The translations under genes and the position numbers were made by a program. Under the pieces are notes generated by a model. It did not search any database and was not told the origin of the DNA. It worked only from the letters and a program-made list of their open reading frames with translations. Shown one piece after another: positions 34,922-42,618 of a stretch of 47,698 nucleotides of DNA. How positions within the stretch are numbered: position 1 is the stretch's first letter; every line of letters starts with the position of its first letter. The stretch is from Candidatus Saccharimonadota bacterium. GTDB lineage: Bacteria; Eremiobacterota; Xenobia; Xenobiales; Xenobiaceae. The DNA lies in contig SFMI01000013.1 in NCBI GenBank assembly GCA_004554425.1, positions 1-47,698 on the forward strand, in the 5' to 3' direction.

Positions 34922-35836
34922 TTATTCGTAGTCGTAGCCGAAAGCACGCAGCCAATCGGGACGATCACGCCAGTCTTCTTTCACCTTAATCCACAGATCG
35001 AGGTAGACTTTTTTACCAAACAATTCTTCCAATTCTTCCCTAGCTGCAGCACCTATATCACGCAATTTTTCGCCTTTGCGCCCCAGAATAATATGTTTTT
35101 GGCCCTCGCGCTCTACATAAATTACCGCTCTAAGGTATTGTACATGCTCATTTTTTACAGCCGGACGACATTCCTCAAGCTTAATAGCTACAGCATGGGG
35201 AACTTCCTTATAGGTGCAGCGCAACACTTTTTCACGAATAATCTCTTCAGCTCGCCGCTCGTCGTCTTGATCGGTAATTTGCTCTTCCGGGAAGTAAGGA
35301 GTGCCTACTGGCATCATGTTACGCAGATGTTCGAGCAATTCAGGCAAATTATCACCATCTTTGGCCGAAACGGGATAGACATCCACAAAATCGCCTAAGC
35401 TGCGGTAGGCTTCCATACGAGGCAACAGAGCTTCCTTGGGAACTACTTTATCTACTTTATTGATAACCAACAACTTGGGAGAATGAACTTCTTCAGCTAA
35501 GAATTTGGCGACCATACGATCTTCGTCGCTGGGCTTACAAGTAGCGTCTACGACCATAACGGTGACGTCAGCTTCACTGCCTTCAGTTTTGGCAGAATCG
35601 AGCATCCATTCGCCCAAGCGAGTTTCGGCCGGATGAAAGCCTGGAGTATCAACAAAGACAATTTGACAATTACGCGAGTGGCTAACTCCCAAAACTCTAT
35701 GACGCGTCGTCTGCGGCATGCCAGAAGTAATGGCGACTTTAGTACCTAAAATAGCGTTAAGCAAAGTAGATTTACCCACATTGGGGCGTCCAACTAAGGC
35801 TACAAAGCCGCTGTGAAATTCTTTAGCGCTGTGCAT
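34922..35836 (-). CDS. era: GTPase Era
   Basis: Era is a GTPase for 30S subunit maturation. The G motifs are GRPNVGKSTLL (G1), DTPGFH (G3) and NKVD (G4), followed by VYPVSAKDGDNLPEL (G5 region). A C-terminal KH domain includes VEREGQKHIILGRKGEKLRDIG (GxxG type). The length of 304 residues is normal. A candidate promoter lies ~50 bp upstream. Confidence 0.95.
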   Translation of the reverse strand: MHSAKEFHSGFVALVGRPNVGKSTLLNAILGTKVAITSGMPQTTRHRVLGVSHSRNCQIVFVDTPGFHPAETRLGEWMLDSAKTEGSEADVTVMVVDATCKPSDEDRMVAKFLAEEVHSPKLLVINKVDKVVPKEALLPRMEAYRSLGDFVDVYPVSAKDGDNLPELLEHLRNMMPVGTPYFPEEQITDQDDERRAEEIIREKVLRCTYKEVPHAVAIKLEECRPAVKNEHVQYLRAVIYVEREGQKHIILGRKGEKLRDIGAAAREELEELFGKKVYLDLWIKVKEDWRDRPDWLRAFGYDYE

Positions 35837-35870
35837 AATGTATATGTTCTCCCAATACGATCTTTAATAA

Positions 35871-35908
35871 AAAAACCTTTTACCGCAGAAAATATAAGCA
35901 AAGTTTTT
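35871..35908 (-). terminator. A/T-rich terminator downstream of the beta-lactamase-like gene
   Basis: AAAAACTTT pairs with AAAGGTTTTT (one G-U) on the minus strand, followed by T residues. The stem is weak and A/T-rich. It overlaps the candidate era promoter. Confidence 0.45.
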
Positions 35909-35918
35909 ATCCTGTCTA
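35891..35918 (-). promoter_or_regulatory. candidate promoter of era
   Basis: On the minus strand TAGACA (template 35913-35918, five of six to TTGACA) is followed after 16 bp by TATATT (template 35891-35896, five of six to TATAAT). A start near 35885 would give a ~50-nt leader before the era ATG. Confidence 0.4.
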
Positions 35919-35939
35919 GTTGCGTTCCTTTGTTTAGGC

Positions 35940-36827
35940 TTAGGAAAAAACGCGATTTCCTTTTTCCTTTTTGCATAAAGACTTAAAAATAAGTTCAGAC
36001 CAAGCTCCCATAGCCCAATCTATTTGCCAAGCTGGCAATTTCTGTTGATCTGTTAAGGCTACTAATCCCCAAGTTTGAGATTTATAAGTGAAAACAGCTG
36101 CATCATGACGAGCGCCGTCGTCCAACTCACCAGTTTTGTTATAGCTTTTCACTTGGCCCAAAATACGAGAAGGCAATTTTTCAATAAATTGCTGTCTACT
36201 TAAAATAGCCCAGAACTCATCAGCGTAACTTTTGTCCAAAACACTTCCTTGCCAAAGAGAAGCCATTATTGAAGCCAAATCTCGAGCCGTTGTATAATTT
36301 TCGCCCATTTCTTGAGGCGAAGCCATAAAATAACGGTTCAATACTGTATGCTGAGCTTGTAAAATATCCTTAATAAAAAAGTTGATAAAAGTAAAGCCTA
36401 ACTTTTTGATAATCAGATTTGAAGCACTATTGTCACTAACGACAATGGCCAAACGAGCCAATTCACGCCAGCTAAAGTGACGCCCAGCTCCGACTTCGCA
36501 AAGGATGCCTCCCTCTACAATATCAGCTTCAGATACGGCTACTAAATCGGCTAAATTGAGACGATTGTGCATAGCTTCATAAAACAAAGCGGCTACAACA
36601 GGTATTTTTATAGTGCTAGCCGCTCTGAATTGCTTGTCAAGATTATTTCCAACAATAGACAATTCATTTTTTTTCTCTAATTCACTATTGCGATCGGACA
36701 ATTTAAAAAAGGCTACACCAGAGCCGACTTCGCTTAAAAGCGAATTTAAGCAAAAATCCGTCCCTTCTTCTCCGATCTTGGGCAAGTTGGCCTTCTCATT
36801 GCAGTTGTTTAGTGAACTGTCAGACAT
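35940..36827 (-). CDS. class A beta-lactamase-like serine hydrolase without a visible signal peptide
   Basis: Three penicilloyl-serine-transferase motifs are present in order: Ser71-x-x-Lys74 (ASTIK), Ser131-Asp132-Asn133 (VVSDNSASN) and Lys-Thr-Gly (NKTGEL, near residue 236). The omega-loop ExxLN of classic class A enzymes is not visible; the equivalent region reads ENYTTARDLA, as in PF13354-type relatives. The first ~25 residues are polar, with no hydrophobic signal sequence, so the product would be cytoplasmic unless exported otherwise. GAGG lies ten bases before the ATG at 36827. A beta-lactam-degrading role is not established; a cytoplasmic amidase or peptidase-like role is possible. It lies directly downstream of tRNA-Leu with a terminator between. 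Confidence 0.75.
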   Translation of the reverse strand: MSDSSLNNCNEKANLPKIGEEGTDFCLNSLLSEVGSGVAFFKLSDRNSELEKKNELSIVGNNLDKQFRAASTIKIPVVAALFYEAMHNRLNLADLVAVSEADIVEGGILCEVGAGRHFSWRELARLAIVVSDNSASNLIIKKLGFTFINFFIKDILQAQHTVLNRYFMASPQEMGENYTTARDLASIMASLWQGSVLDKSYADEFWAILSRQQFIEKLPSRILGQVKSYNKTGELDDGARHDAAVFTYKSQTWGLVALTDQQKLPAWQIDWAMGAWSELIFKSLCKKEKGNRVFS

Positions 36828-36854
36828 GCTTTATATCCTCACAGCAACTTTTAC

Positions 36855-36888
36855 AAAAAAAAAAGCAGCGGAGCAAAATCCACTGCTT
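36855..36888 (-). terminator. terminator of tRNA-Leu
   Basis: A 10-bp stem (AAGCAGTGGA with TCCGCTGCTT, one G-U) with a 6-base loop is followed on the minus strand by a run of about ten T. It lies 14 bp after the encoded CCA. Confidence 0.9.
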
Positions 36889-36902
36889 TCCTCTTCCGTT
36901 TG

Positions 36903-36988
36903 TGGTACGGGAGGAGGGATTTGAACCCTCACGCCCTCGCGGACTCGGGATTTTAAGTCCCGTGCGTCTACCGTTCCGCCACTCCCGC
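36903..36988 (-). tRNA. tRNA-Leu (anticodon UAA)
   Basis: The minus strand folds as an 86-nt class II tRNA including an encoded CCA. It has acceptor GCGGGAG/CTCCCGT, a D-arm with GGAACGGTAGAC, the anticodon arm GGGACTTAAAATCCC with TAA, a long variable arm (GTCCGCGAGGGC) and a T-arm with GGGTTCAAATCCC. The long variable arm and UAA anticodon identify Leu. Confidence 0.95.
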
Positions 36989-37030
36989 ATACAAGCGAAT
37001 GCCAACCGTCACCGGCTGACCACGGGTGGT

Positions 37031-37059
37031 ATTATGCACATTTACTCGCAACTTGTCAA
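37031..37059 (-). promoter_or_regulatory. promoter of tRNA-Leu
   Basis: On the minus strand a perfect TTGACA (template 37054-37059) is followed after 17 bp by CATAAT (template 37031-37036), five of six to consensus. The start would be near 37024, ~35 nt before the mature tRNA. Confidence 0.75.
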
Positions 37060-37167
37060 GACCAAACTTGCAATTGCTGTTGCAATTAACAAATTGCTGT
37101 CACCTAGAGCCGCAGCGCTTTTTATAGCAACAGGAAAAGCACTGTCTCAATTGAATATACGCAAATT

Positions 37168-38439
37168 ATGACTAAAGACATAGATTCCATCTCCAGCGCT
37201 GACGAGCTTCTGGAGCTGGCCGAGCAATTAGAAGACGACGACAATCTTGAAGAAGCCCTTAAAGCCGTAGAAAAAGCTATTAAACTTGCCCCTCAAAATG
37301 GCAAGGCTTACTGTGCCAAGTCAGGTTTGCTTCAAGATATGAATAAACCCAACGAAGCCTTCAAGGTTCTCACTCAAGCTTGCAAAGACATGCCGGAGAA
37401 TACGGATTGCCTTTTCGAACTTGGCGCTTTTTTAAGCGAGCATGACAATCTCAGTCAGGCTGCTGGGTGCTTTGACAGAGTAAATCAGCTTGATCCCAAC
37501 TACCCCAAAGTAAAACTTCTTTTGGGAAATTGCTTGCTCAAGCTGGGCCATTTCCCCGAAGCCATCGAGTGCTTGACCGAAGCCTTAAAGACTGATCTCA
37601 GCAATGTAGACAGAGCCAGAGTTCTTAACCACATTGGCGAAGCTCATATGAACAATATCCATTCGGATGACAAAGAAGCCAACCAAAAAGAACTCGAAAC
37701 GGCGAAGGAATTCTTCGATAAATCTTTAGAGCTGAATCCTGAAGACTATATTCCTATCGGCAATATGGCCATGACTTACGACCGCATGGGAGAGCCAGAG
37801 TCTGCTGTTAAAATCTTGGAGCCCGCTTTAGCCAAGTATCCCGATCAGGCTAAGCTTTATGTAATTAACGGCATTTCTTTAGCTCTTATTGAAGACCGTC
37901 AGGCTGAGGCCGTGGCTTCTTTCGAAAAAGCCATCGAGCTCGATCCAGACAGTCCCGAACTTTGGTTCCACAAAGCCCACTACTATGTGCGTCGCAACGA
38001 ATTTGACAAGGCCCTGGCCGTCTTTGAAGAAGGTATTAAAGCTCTGCCCAATAGCGGAGAATTACATTTGCAAATAGCTTCTTTATTGCGCCATTTAGCC
38101 GGTATCGAAAATTCCTTAGGCCACCACGAAGAGAGCAGAGCCCGTCTCGGAGCTGCTGTCAGCCATCATCGCGAAGGTTTGCGCCTCTTAGGCCGTCTAA
38201 TCCATTGGGGATTCTTCTTTGTAGATGAGAACAACAAGCCAGTAGACGGTACCAGTGTAGCTATTGAGTCTGACCGAGCTATTCCTAGAGAGAAAGTAGC
38301 CGAACAATACTTCAACCAGCTCAAACAGCAAGGCCACACTATCGATGAAAAAGGTATTGTGGATGGTAAGTATCGTGTAGGTATGGCTGAAATACCCCCG
38401 GAAAAAATTAAGATGGCCGAAAAAGTAAAGCTTCTTTAA
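37168..38439 (+). CDS. TPR-repeat protein
   Basis: The 423-residue protein is acidic at the start (DELLELAEQLEDDDNLEEAL) and consists mainly of TPRs to about residue 310 (AVEKAIKLAPQNGKAYCAKS, ASFEKAIELDPDSPELWFHK and others). A C-terminal ~100 residues (from GLRLLGRLIHWGFFFVDENN) match no family I recognise. There is no signal peptide or membrane segment. No clear ribosome site precedes the ATG at 37168. It is transcribed alone, divergently from the tRNA, and closed by terminators at 38485-38582. A protein-binding role is likely; partners are unknown. Confidence 0.75.
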   Translation: MTKDIDSISSADELLELAEQLEDDDNLEEALKAVEKAIKLAPQNGKAYCAKSGLLQDMNKPNEAFKVLTQACKDMPENTDCLFELGAFLSEHDNLSQAAGCFDRVNQLDPNYPKVKLLLGNCLLKLGHFPEAIECLTEALKTDLSNVDRARVLNHIGEAHMNNIHSDDKEANQKELETAKEFFDKSLELNPEDYIPIGNMAMTYDRMGEPESAVKILEPALAKYPDQAKLYVINGISLALIEDRQAEAVASFEKAIELDPDSPELWFHKAHYYVRRNEFDKALAVFEEGIKALPNSGELHLQIASLLRHLAGIENSLGHHEESRARLGAAVSHHREGLRLLGRLIHWGFFFVDENNKPVDGTSVAIESDRAIPREKVAEQYFNQLKQQGHTIDEKGIVDGKYRVGMAEIPPEKIKMAEKVKLL

Positions 38440-38484
38440 TTTTTCGCTGTTCTTACCTACTACAAACAAGAACACGCAGAAAGA

Positions 38485-38536
38485 ACTTCTGAATTTTATG
38501 GCGGATTACCATCTTCCAAAATTCAGAAGTTTTTTG
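38485..38536 (+). terminator. terminator downstream of the TPR gene
   Basis: ACTTCTGAATTTT (38485-38497) pairs with AAAATTCAGAAGT (38518-38530), a 13-bp perfect stem with a ~20-base loop, followed by TTTTTT. Confidence 0.85.
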
Positions 38537-38550
38537 TTATAAGCAAAAAA

Positions 38551-38582
38551 AATAGCCGCTTTTCTGAAGAAAAGCGGCTATT
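38551..38582. terminator. bidirectional terminator between convergent genes
   Basis: AATAGCCGCTTTTCT (38551-38565) is the inverted copy of 38568-38582. A-tracts lie on the left and T-tracts on the right, so it can stop transcription in both directions. It serves mainly the minus-strand kinase-like gene ending at 38610. Confidence 0.88.
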
Positions 38583-38609
38583 TTTAAGCGACTATAGAAA
38601 AAGCAGAAA

Positions 38610-39509
38610 CTATTTAGCGCTGGTGAAGGGGGCTTTTAAGGAAGCCACAAACTCACCCCACAGATCACGCTTCAAAACTTTATAGCTCTTACCTCTACCA
38701 GGAGAAATAGAGCGAATAGCCGCAGCCATATCGGCCGCAGAGAGGAAGCGCTTCTTAGGATCGGTGCGAGTAGCCGTGCGCACAATTTTAATATACTCGT
38801 CACTGATAGCAGGATTTACGCCGGCAATAGGAGCCAGCTTTCCTGGATGGTCAACAGGATCTATGTAGGTAACCATCTGATGCATCAATACACCCAAACC
38901 GTAAATGTCGGTAGACTGACTGACAATGCCAGCTAAACCGTATTGCTCGGGAGCGGCATAACCTATAGTGCCCATACGAGGCGCATCAACTGGCAAATCT
39001 ACCAAAAGTTTTCCTAAACCGTAGTCTGTCAACATCGTATAGCCATTAGAAGCCAAAATGATATTAGACATAGACATATCTGCAAAGAACTTGACAGGTT
39101 TGCTGGAATGGAGCGTCTCTAAAGCTTTAGCAACTTTATAGGCAATATCTAAAGCCAAGTTTTCTGGGAAAGGACGCTGACGAGCTCGGAAATATTCACT
39201 CAAACGACGTCCAGGTACGTAATCAAAGACAAAATAGATGTAGCCGTTCTCAATGAAGAAGTCGCGCAAAGAAGTGAGACAAGGATCGATAAAGTCCATA
39301 TACCCCTGAGCAATAGGCTGGAAGTAAGAAGATACCATTGCTCTTTTTTCAGGAGCTTCGTAGCCTTCAAGCTTAAACTCACGAATGGCATACACGCGCT
39401 CGGAATGGCTTACAGACTGACTGCGATAAATAATACTGTCCCCGACAGTCTCCAAAACACTAACTAGCTTATATTCGCCTTGCAAAACGGGACGGCGCTT
39501 TTCGGCCAT
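38610..39509 (-). CDS. Hanks-type protein kinase-like protein, predicted pseudokinase
   Basis: The overall bilobal kinase pattern is clear: YVPGRRLSEYF hinge region, a catalytic-loop position, YGLGK, GYAAPEQYG (APE), STDIYGLGVLMHQMV and the final helices. Key catalytic positions are altered. The glycine loop reads ETVGDS with no GxGxxG, the beta-3 lysine is Arg43 (YAIREF), HRD is Phe-Ala-Asp144, and the catalytic-loop Lys is Ser146, while Asn149 and the DFG Asp162 (DYG) remain. There is no PASTA or membrane segment. It may bind nucleotide or act as a scaffold rather than phosphorylate. It precedes the DA1-like gene's 3' end region and has GGGAG upstream of its ATG. Confidence 0.8.
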   Translation of the reverse strand: MAEKRRPVLQGEYKLVSVLETVGDSIIYRSQSVSHSERVYAIREFKLEGYEAPEKRAMVSSYFQPIAQGYMDFIDPCLTSLRDFFIENGYIYFVFDYVPGRRLSEYFRARQRPFPENLALDIAYKVAKALETLHSSKPVKFFADMSMSNIILASNGYTMLTDYGLGKLLVDLPVDAPRMGTIGYAAPEQYGLAGIVSQSTDIYGLGVLMHQMVTYIDPVDHPGKLAPIAGVNPAISDEYIKIVRTATRTDPKKRFLSAADMAAAIRSISPGRGKSYKVLKRDLWGEFVASLKAPFTSAK

Positions 39510-39580
39510 AATCTAAAAATCTCCCTAAATTTACACTTTCGATTGAGCGTTTTTTCTATATCGTCCGGTCAATACCTGCA

Positions 39581-40585
39581 CTAATACCCTAAGGCACTGC
39601 GCAGAACTCCTTCTTTGCCCTTTTGGGATTCCAATTTCAAATAATTTTGTAAGCCAGCGTGATAAATAGAATCTTTTTTATTTTCCAACAACAAGATCTG
39701 GTTTTGGCGACGCAATTGTTTATTTATTTTGTAACTAAGCCACTCGCAAAAGCCTTCTTGATGGCGCAACCCCAAACGTCTAACTTTATGAGACATTTGC
39801 CAAACATGGCCACACTCATGGATCATAGTAGTCAGGAAATCTTCAGAAGGCAAACCTTGCAAAATATAAATACGGTAAACTTTCTTGCCTCCCCCAACGC
39901 CGTATTCCAAAGTTTTGCCACAAGTCATCTTTAGAGAAGGCTCGTTATCATAGTCGGAACGCATTTTTTCAGCCAAAACTTTTTGATCGACGATATGGAT
40001 AGTAACTACAACATCATTAATATTGATGGAAGGCGAAATATATTGATTGATTAAAGATTTCGCTTTGCGGAAATAAACTTGAGCTGAGGCTTGATCATTT
40101 ACAGCAGTAGTAGAATGGAAAGCACAGAGGCGGCGTCCATCTGAAAAGACTAAACCTCCACTACTTATAGGTAAGCTACAAATAAAACAGCGTGGCAAAC
40201 CAGATTTTTCACATTCACTGCAAGAATAAAGATTGTCACGCAAGCGCATATACTTTCCGGACAATATAGGCTTATGACAATTGGAGCAAACCGGAGCAGA
40301 AGCTACGGCATCCTTTGGGCATACGATCTTGCCATCGTCCCTAGTGTAGTACTTGGTGCAAGTACGTCCACAAATAACACAACGGGGCAAATCTTTGGGG
40401 CAAAGAATTTTTTTGCCAAATTGGTAGTAGGTGCCGTAAATAGTCTGTCTACACTTGCTACAAATAATTTCTTTTTCTGCAGCAACAGCTGTCAAAGAGA
40501 CGTTCAAAACGACTGCCGCACAAAATAAAATCAACAGACAAACTTTATGCCAATTTATATTTTTAATGCAGTCTATGAAAAGCAA
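39581..40585 (-). CDS. secreted LIM-like zinc finger / DA1-like metallopeptidase
   Basis: Residues 1-36 form a signal or anchor segment (VCLLILFCAAVVLNVSL then TAVAAEKE). Residues ~43-158 hold four zinc-knuckle half-modules: CSKC...CPKD, CVIC...CPKD, CSNC...CSEC and CFIC...CAFH, i.e. two tandem LIM-like domains. Residues ~165-334 fit the DA1-like domain with a zincin motif His256-Glu257-x-x-His260 (MIHECGHVWQ) and downstream EGFCEW, matching the plant DA1 peptidase layout. In plants DA1 is a ubiquitin-activated peptidase; bacterial relatives are little studied and this one would act outside the cytoplasm. It lies 4 bp past a lytic transglycosylase gene and is probably co-transcribed. The substrate is unknown. 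Confidence 0.78.
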   Translation of the reverse strand: MLFIDCIKNINWHKVCLLILFCAAVVLNVSLTAVAAEKEIICSKCRQTIYGTYYQFGKKILCPKDLPRCVICGRTCTKYYTRDDGKIVCPKDAVASAPVCSNCHKPILSGKYMRLRDNLYSCSECEKSGLPRCFICSLPISSGGLVFSDGRRLCAFHSTTAVNDQASAQVYFRKAKSLINQYISPSININDVVVTIHIVDQKVLAEKMRSDYDNEPSLKMTCGKTLEYGVGGGKKVYRIYILQGLPSEDFLTTMIHECGHVWQMSHKVRRLGLRHQEGFCEWLSYKINKQLRRQNQILLLENKKDSIYHAGLQNYLKLESQKGKEGVLRSALGY

Positions 40586-40589
40586 CTTT

Positions 40590-41540
40590 CTATCTGCCTT
40601 CTCTGGCTCTCTTGCCAGCTAGATATTCACCATAAACAGTATCGACATAATATTGTGTCTCGGAATAAGGTGGCACTCCTCCGTATTGCATAACGGCTCC
40701 AGGGCCAGCATTATAAGCAGCCAAAGCTAGAGGTACACTATTAAAACGCTCCAATTGAGAAGCGATATAACGAGTGCCACCGGCAATATTTTGCTCTACA
40801 TCAAAAGCATCATATACGCCCAACCCCGAAGCTGTAGTCGGCATAAGTTGCATAAGTCCCACAGCTCCTACAGGCGACACAGCATTAGGATTAAAGCCAG
40901 ACTCGTGACAAATGACGATTTCTATTAGCAAAGGATCTACGCCCCAAATTTTGGCATACTTCAGAATAATAGGATTAAGATCGACTTCTACCCAAGCCCG
41001 TTGTTTTTGCTGCGGATCGTTGGGATCCCAGCCATAATAGCTAACTAAACGCGGCTGACGCTTGCCTGGATCGAAAGTAGCAAAAGACCAGTCGTCTTTA
41101 TAAGCATATCTAGGCTTAACTTCATAAACTTTATACTGCGGAGGAGCAAATTCATAGGTGCCATCGGGACGACGCTTGCCCTGAGGGGCCGCTTTGGCTG
41201 TAGCAGACGATTTAGCAGCGCGAGCAGCAGAAGTTTTTGTTTTAGAAGCAGTCGCTTTTTTAGCAGAAGACGAGCGCCTTTTCCCCTGATAAGTGGGATA
41301 AGTGCTACCATGCATAAAAGAATCGTTAGCTGCGTTGGTATAAAAAACTTCTTTTTGTCCATTTACAGTACGAACTTCGGCTCTTATTTCATCGGCACAA
41401 GCCGGAGCCCACGTCCAAAGGCCCAGCAAAATACCCACCGCCCAGCATACCATACGGCTTGTTGTTTTTGTTTTCCAGCTAAACTCGTGGCCCAAACAAC
41501 TTAGGTACAAATTATTAAAGCTGTTCTTTATCATATTCAT
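40590..41540 (-). CDS. secreted lytic transglycosylase (SLT domain)
   Basis: This enzyme cleaves peptidoglycan glycan strands to give 1,6-anhydro ends. A hydrophobic segment (MVCWAVGILLGLWTWAPACA) serves as signal or anchor. A basic Ala/Ser/Lys-rich linker follows, then the goose-lysozyme-like SLT domain. The catalytic Glu213 is in CHESGFNPNAVSP, followed by GAVGLMQLMPTTASGLGV and LALAAYNAGPGAVMQYGGVP. The start may be the ATG at 41540 or a later one just before the hydrophobic segment; ribosome sites are weak. It is followed directly by the DA1-like gene. Confidence 0.9.
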   Translation of the reverse strand: MNMIKNSFNNLYLSCLGHEFSWKTKTTSRMVCWAVGILLGLWTWAPACADEIRAEVRTVNGQKEVFYTNAANDSFMHGSTYPTYQGKRRSSSAKKATASKTKTSAARAAKSSATAKAAPQGKRRPDGTYEFAPPQYKVYEVKPRYAYKDDWSFATFDPGKRQPRLVSYYGWDPNDPQQKQRAWVEVDLNPIILKYAKIWGVDPLLIEIVICHESGFNPNAVSPVGAVGLMQLMPTTASGLGVYDAFDVEQNIAGGTRYIASQLERFNSVPLALAAYNAGPGAVMQYGGVPPYSETQYYVDTVYGEYLAGKRAREGR

Positions 41541-41625
41541 AAGTGAAGCTTACCATCTTTCCAGATATAGTGCCAAGTATTTACCAAGCGAAGGGCAAAG
41601 TAAACTTGGTGTGGTAGAACTGAGT

Positions 41626-42558
41626 ATGACACAAGATAATCACACCCCCAATTTTAGTGCCACAAAAGCAAGTCTTACTCCTTTTTCCGATGCTGTAACA
41701 GCCAAATCTGGTTCACCACAAACTGGACGTATTTGTCCACGCTGTAAAGGAAGCGGAGTTTGCGTCGATTGCCAAGGCAGCGGCCTTATGGCTTGCCCAA
41801 ATTGTGAAGGTCGCGGCATTTCCGGACATAACAGCCAAGGAGCTCCCCTCCCCTGCCGAGTTTGCAAAGGAGGCAAAACAGTCCCCTGTTCAAAAGTATG
41901 CGAATCTTGCGGAGGAAGCGGCCGAATAACTTCAGACTTTCAACAAAAAATTTTAGAGAAGTATCAATCTCCAGGCGATAAAACTCCCCACTATCCTCCC
42001 AAAATTACCCAAGCTATTATAGTGGCCTGTTCTTTGATCTACATTTTACAACTTATCTGGCCGCTTCAGTTTCGCATGTTAGTTTTTCCTTGGCTATCAC
42101 CTTACGCACCAGCCTACGCTCCTTGGGAAATATGGCGCCTAATTACAGCAGCTTTTTTGCACGGTGGTTTTTTCCACTTGTTATGCAATTTATATTGTCT
42201 GTATCTTATCGGCCCAGAACTTGAAGATTTAATTGGTCACAAAAAGTTTGCGGCTTTATTTGTGAGCGGCTGCATCGGTGGCAATATTCTTTCCACTTTC
42301 CTCAATATCCAATCCGGCGGTATCGGTGCTTCTACAGGGATATTTGCCTTGCTCGTCGGCTATTGGGCTTACAATAAACGTTGGGCCTTAGGTTCAACCG
42401 AAAGGGCCAAAGCTTACGGTCAAGGAGCGCTCTTTTTATTGGCTATCGGTTTTGCCATGACCTATTTTATGGGCCTTGCTGTTTTAGACAACTGGGGTCA
42501 CTTAGGTGGAGCTTTGGCCGGTTTTGCCTATGTCAAATTTAGCAAGCGCCCTTCTTAA
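41626..42558 (+). CDS. rhomboid intramembrane protease with N-terminal DnaJ-type zinc fingers
   Basis: The first ~115 residues carry DnaJ-like cysteine motifs (CPRCKGSG, CVDCQGSG, CPNCEGRG, CRVCKGGK, CESCGGSG). The rest is a rhomboid core of about six membrane segments. It has HGGFFHLLCNLY (the H...N of helix 2), the nucleophile Ser in IGASTGIFAL, and the base His in DNWGHLGGALAG. Rhomboids cleave transmembrane substrates in the membrane plane. The fused zinc-finger head could recruit unfolded or cysteine-rich clients in the cytoplasm, but that is inference. I used the ATG at 41626; a GTG at 41611 is also possible and neither has a clear ribosome site. Confidence 0.88.
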   Translation: MTQDNHTPNFSATKASLTPFSDAVTAKSGSPQTGRICPRCKGSGVCVDCQGSGLMACPNCEGRGISGHNSQGAPLPCRVCKGGKTVPCSKVCESCGGSGRITSDFQQKILEKYQSPGDKTPHYPPKITQAIIVACSLIYILQLIWPLQFRMLVFPWLSPYAPAYAPWEIWRLITAAFLHGGFFHLLCNLYCLYLIGPELEDLIGHKKFAALFVSGCIGGNILSTFLNIQSGGIGASTGIFALLVGYWAYNKRWALGSTERAKAYGQGALFLLAIGFAMTYFMGLAVLDNWGHLGGALAGFAYVKFSKRPS

Positions 42559-42565
42559 AAAAAGC

Positions 42566-42598
42566 TAAAAAAAGCCCCAAGCGTAAAATCTTGGGGCT
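42566..42598 (-). terminator. terminator of the small secreted protein gene
   Basis: AGCCCCAAG (42573-42581) pairs with CTTGGGGCT (42590-42598), a perfect 9-bp stem, followed on the minus strand by TTTTTT. On the plus strand no T-run follows, so it mainly serves the gene ending at 42619. Confidence 0.85.
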
Positions 42599-42618
42599 AG
42601 TGCATATTACTTAAAAGC

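Noticed and set aside
36820..37005. Short minus-strand frame reading MREWRNGRRTGLK-like sequence
   Set aside because: This is the translation of the tRNA-Leu gene, a common false call.
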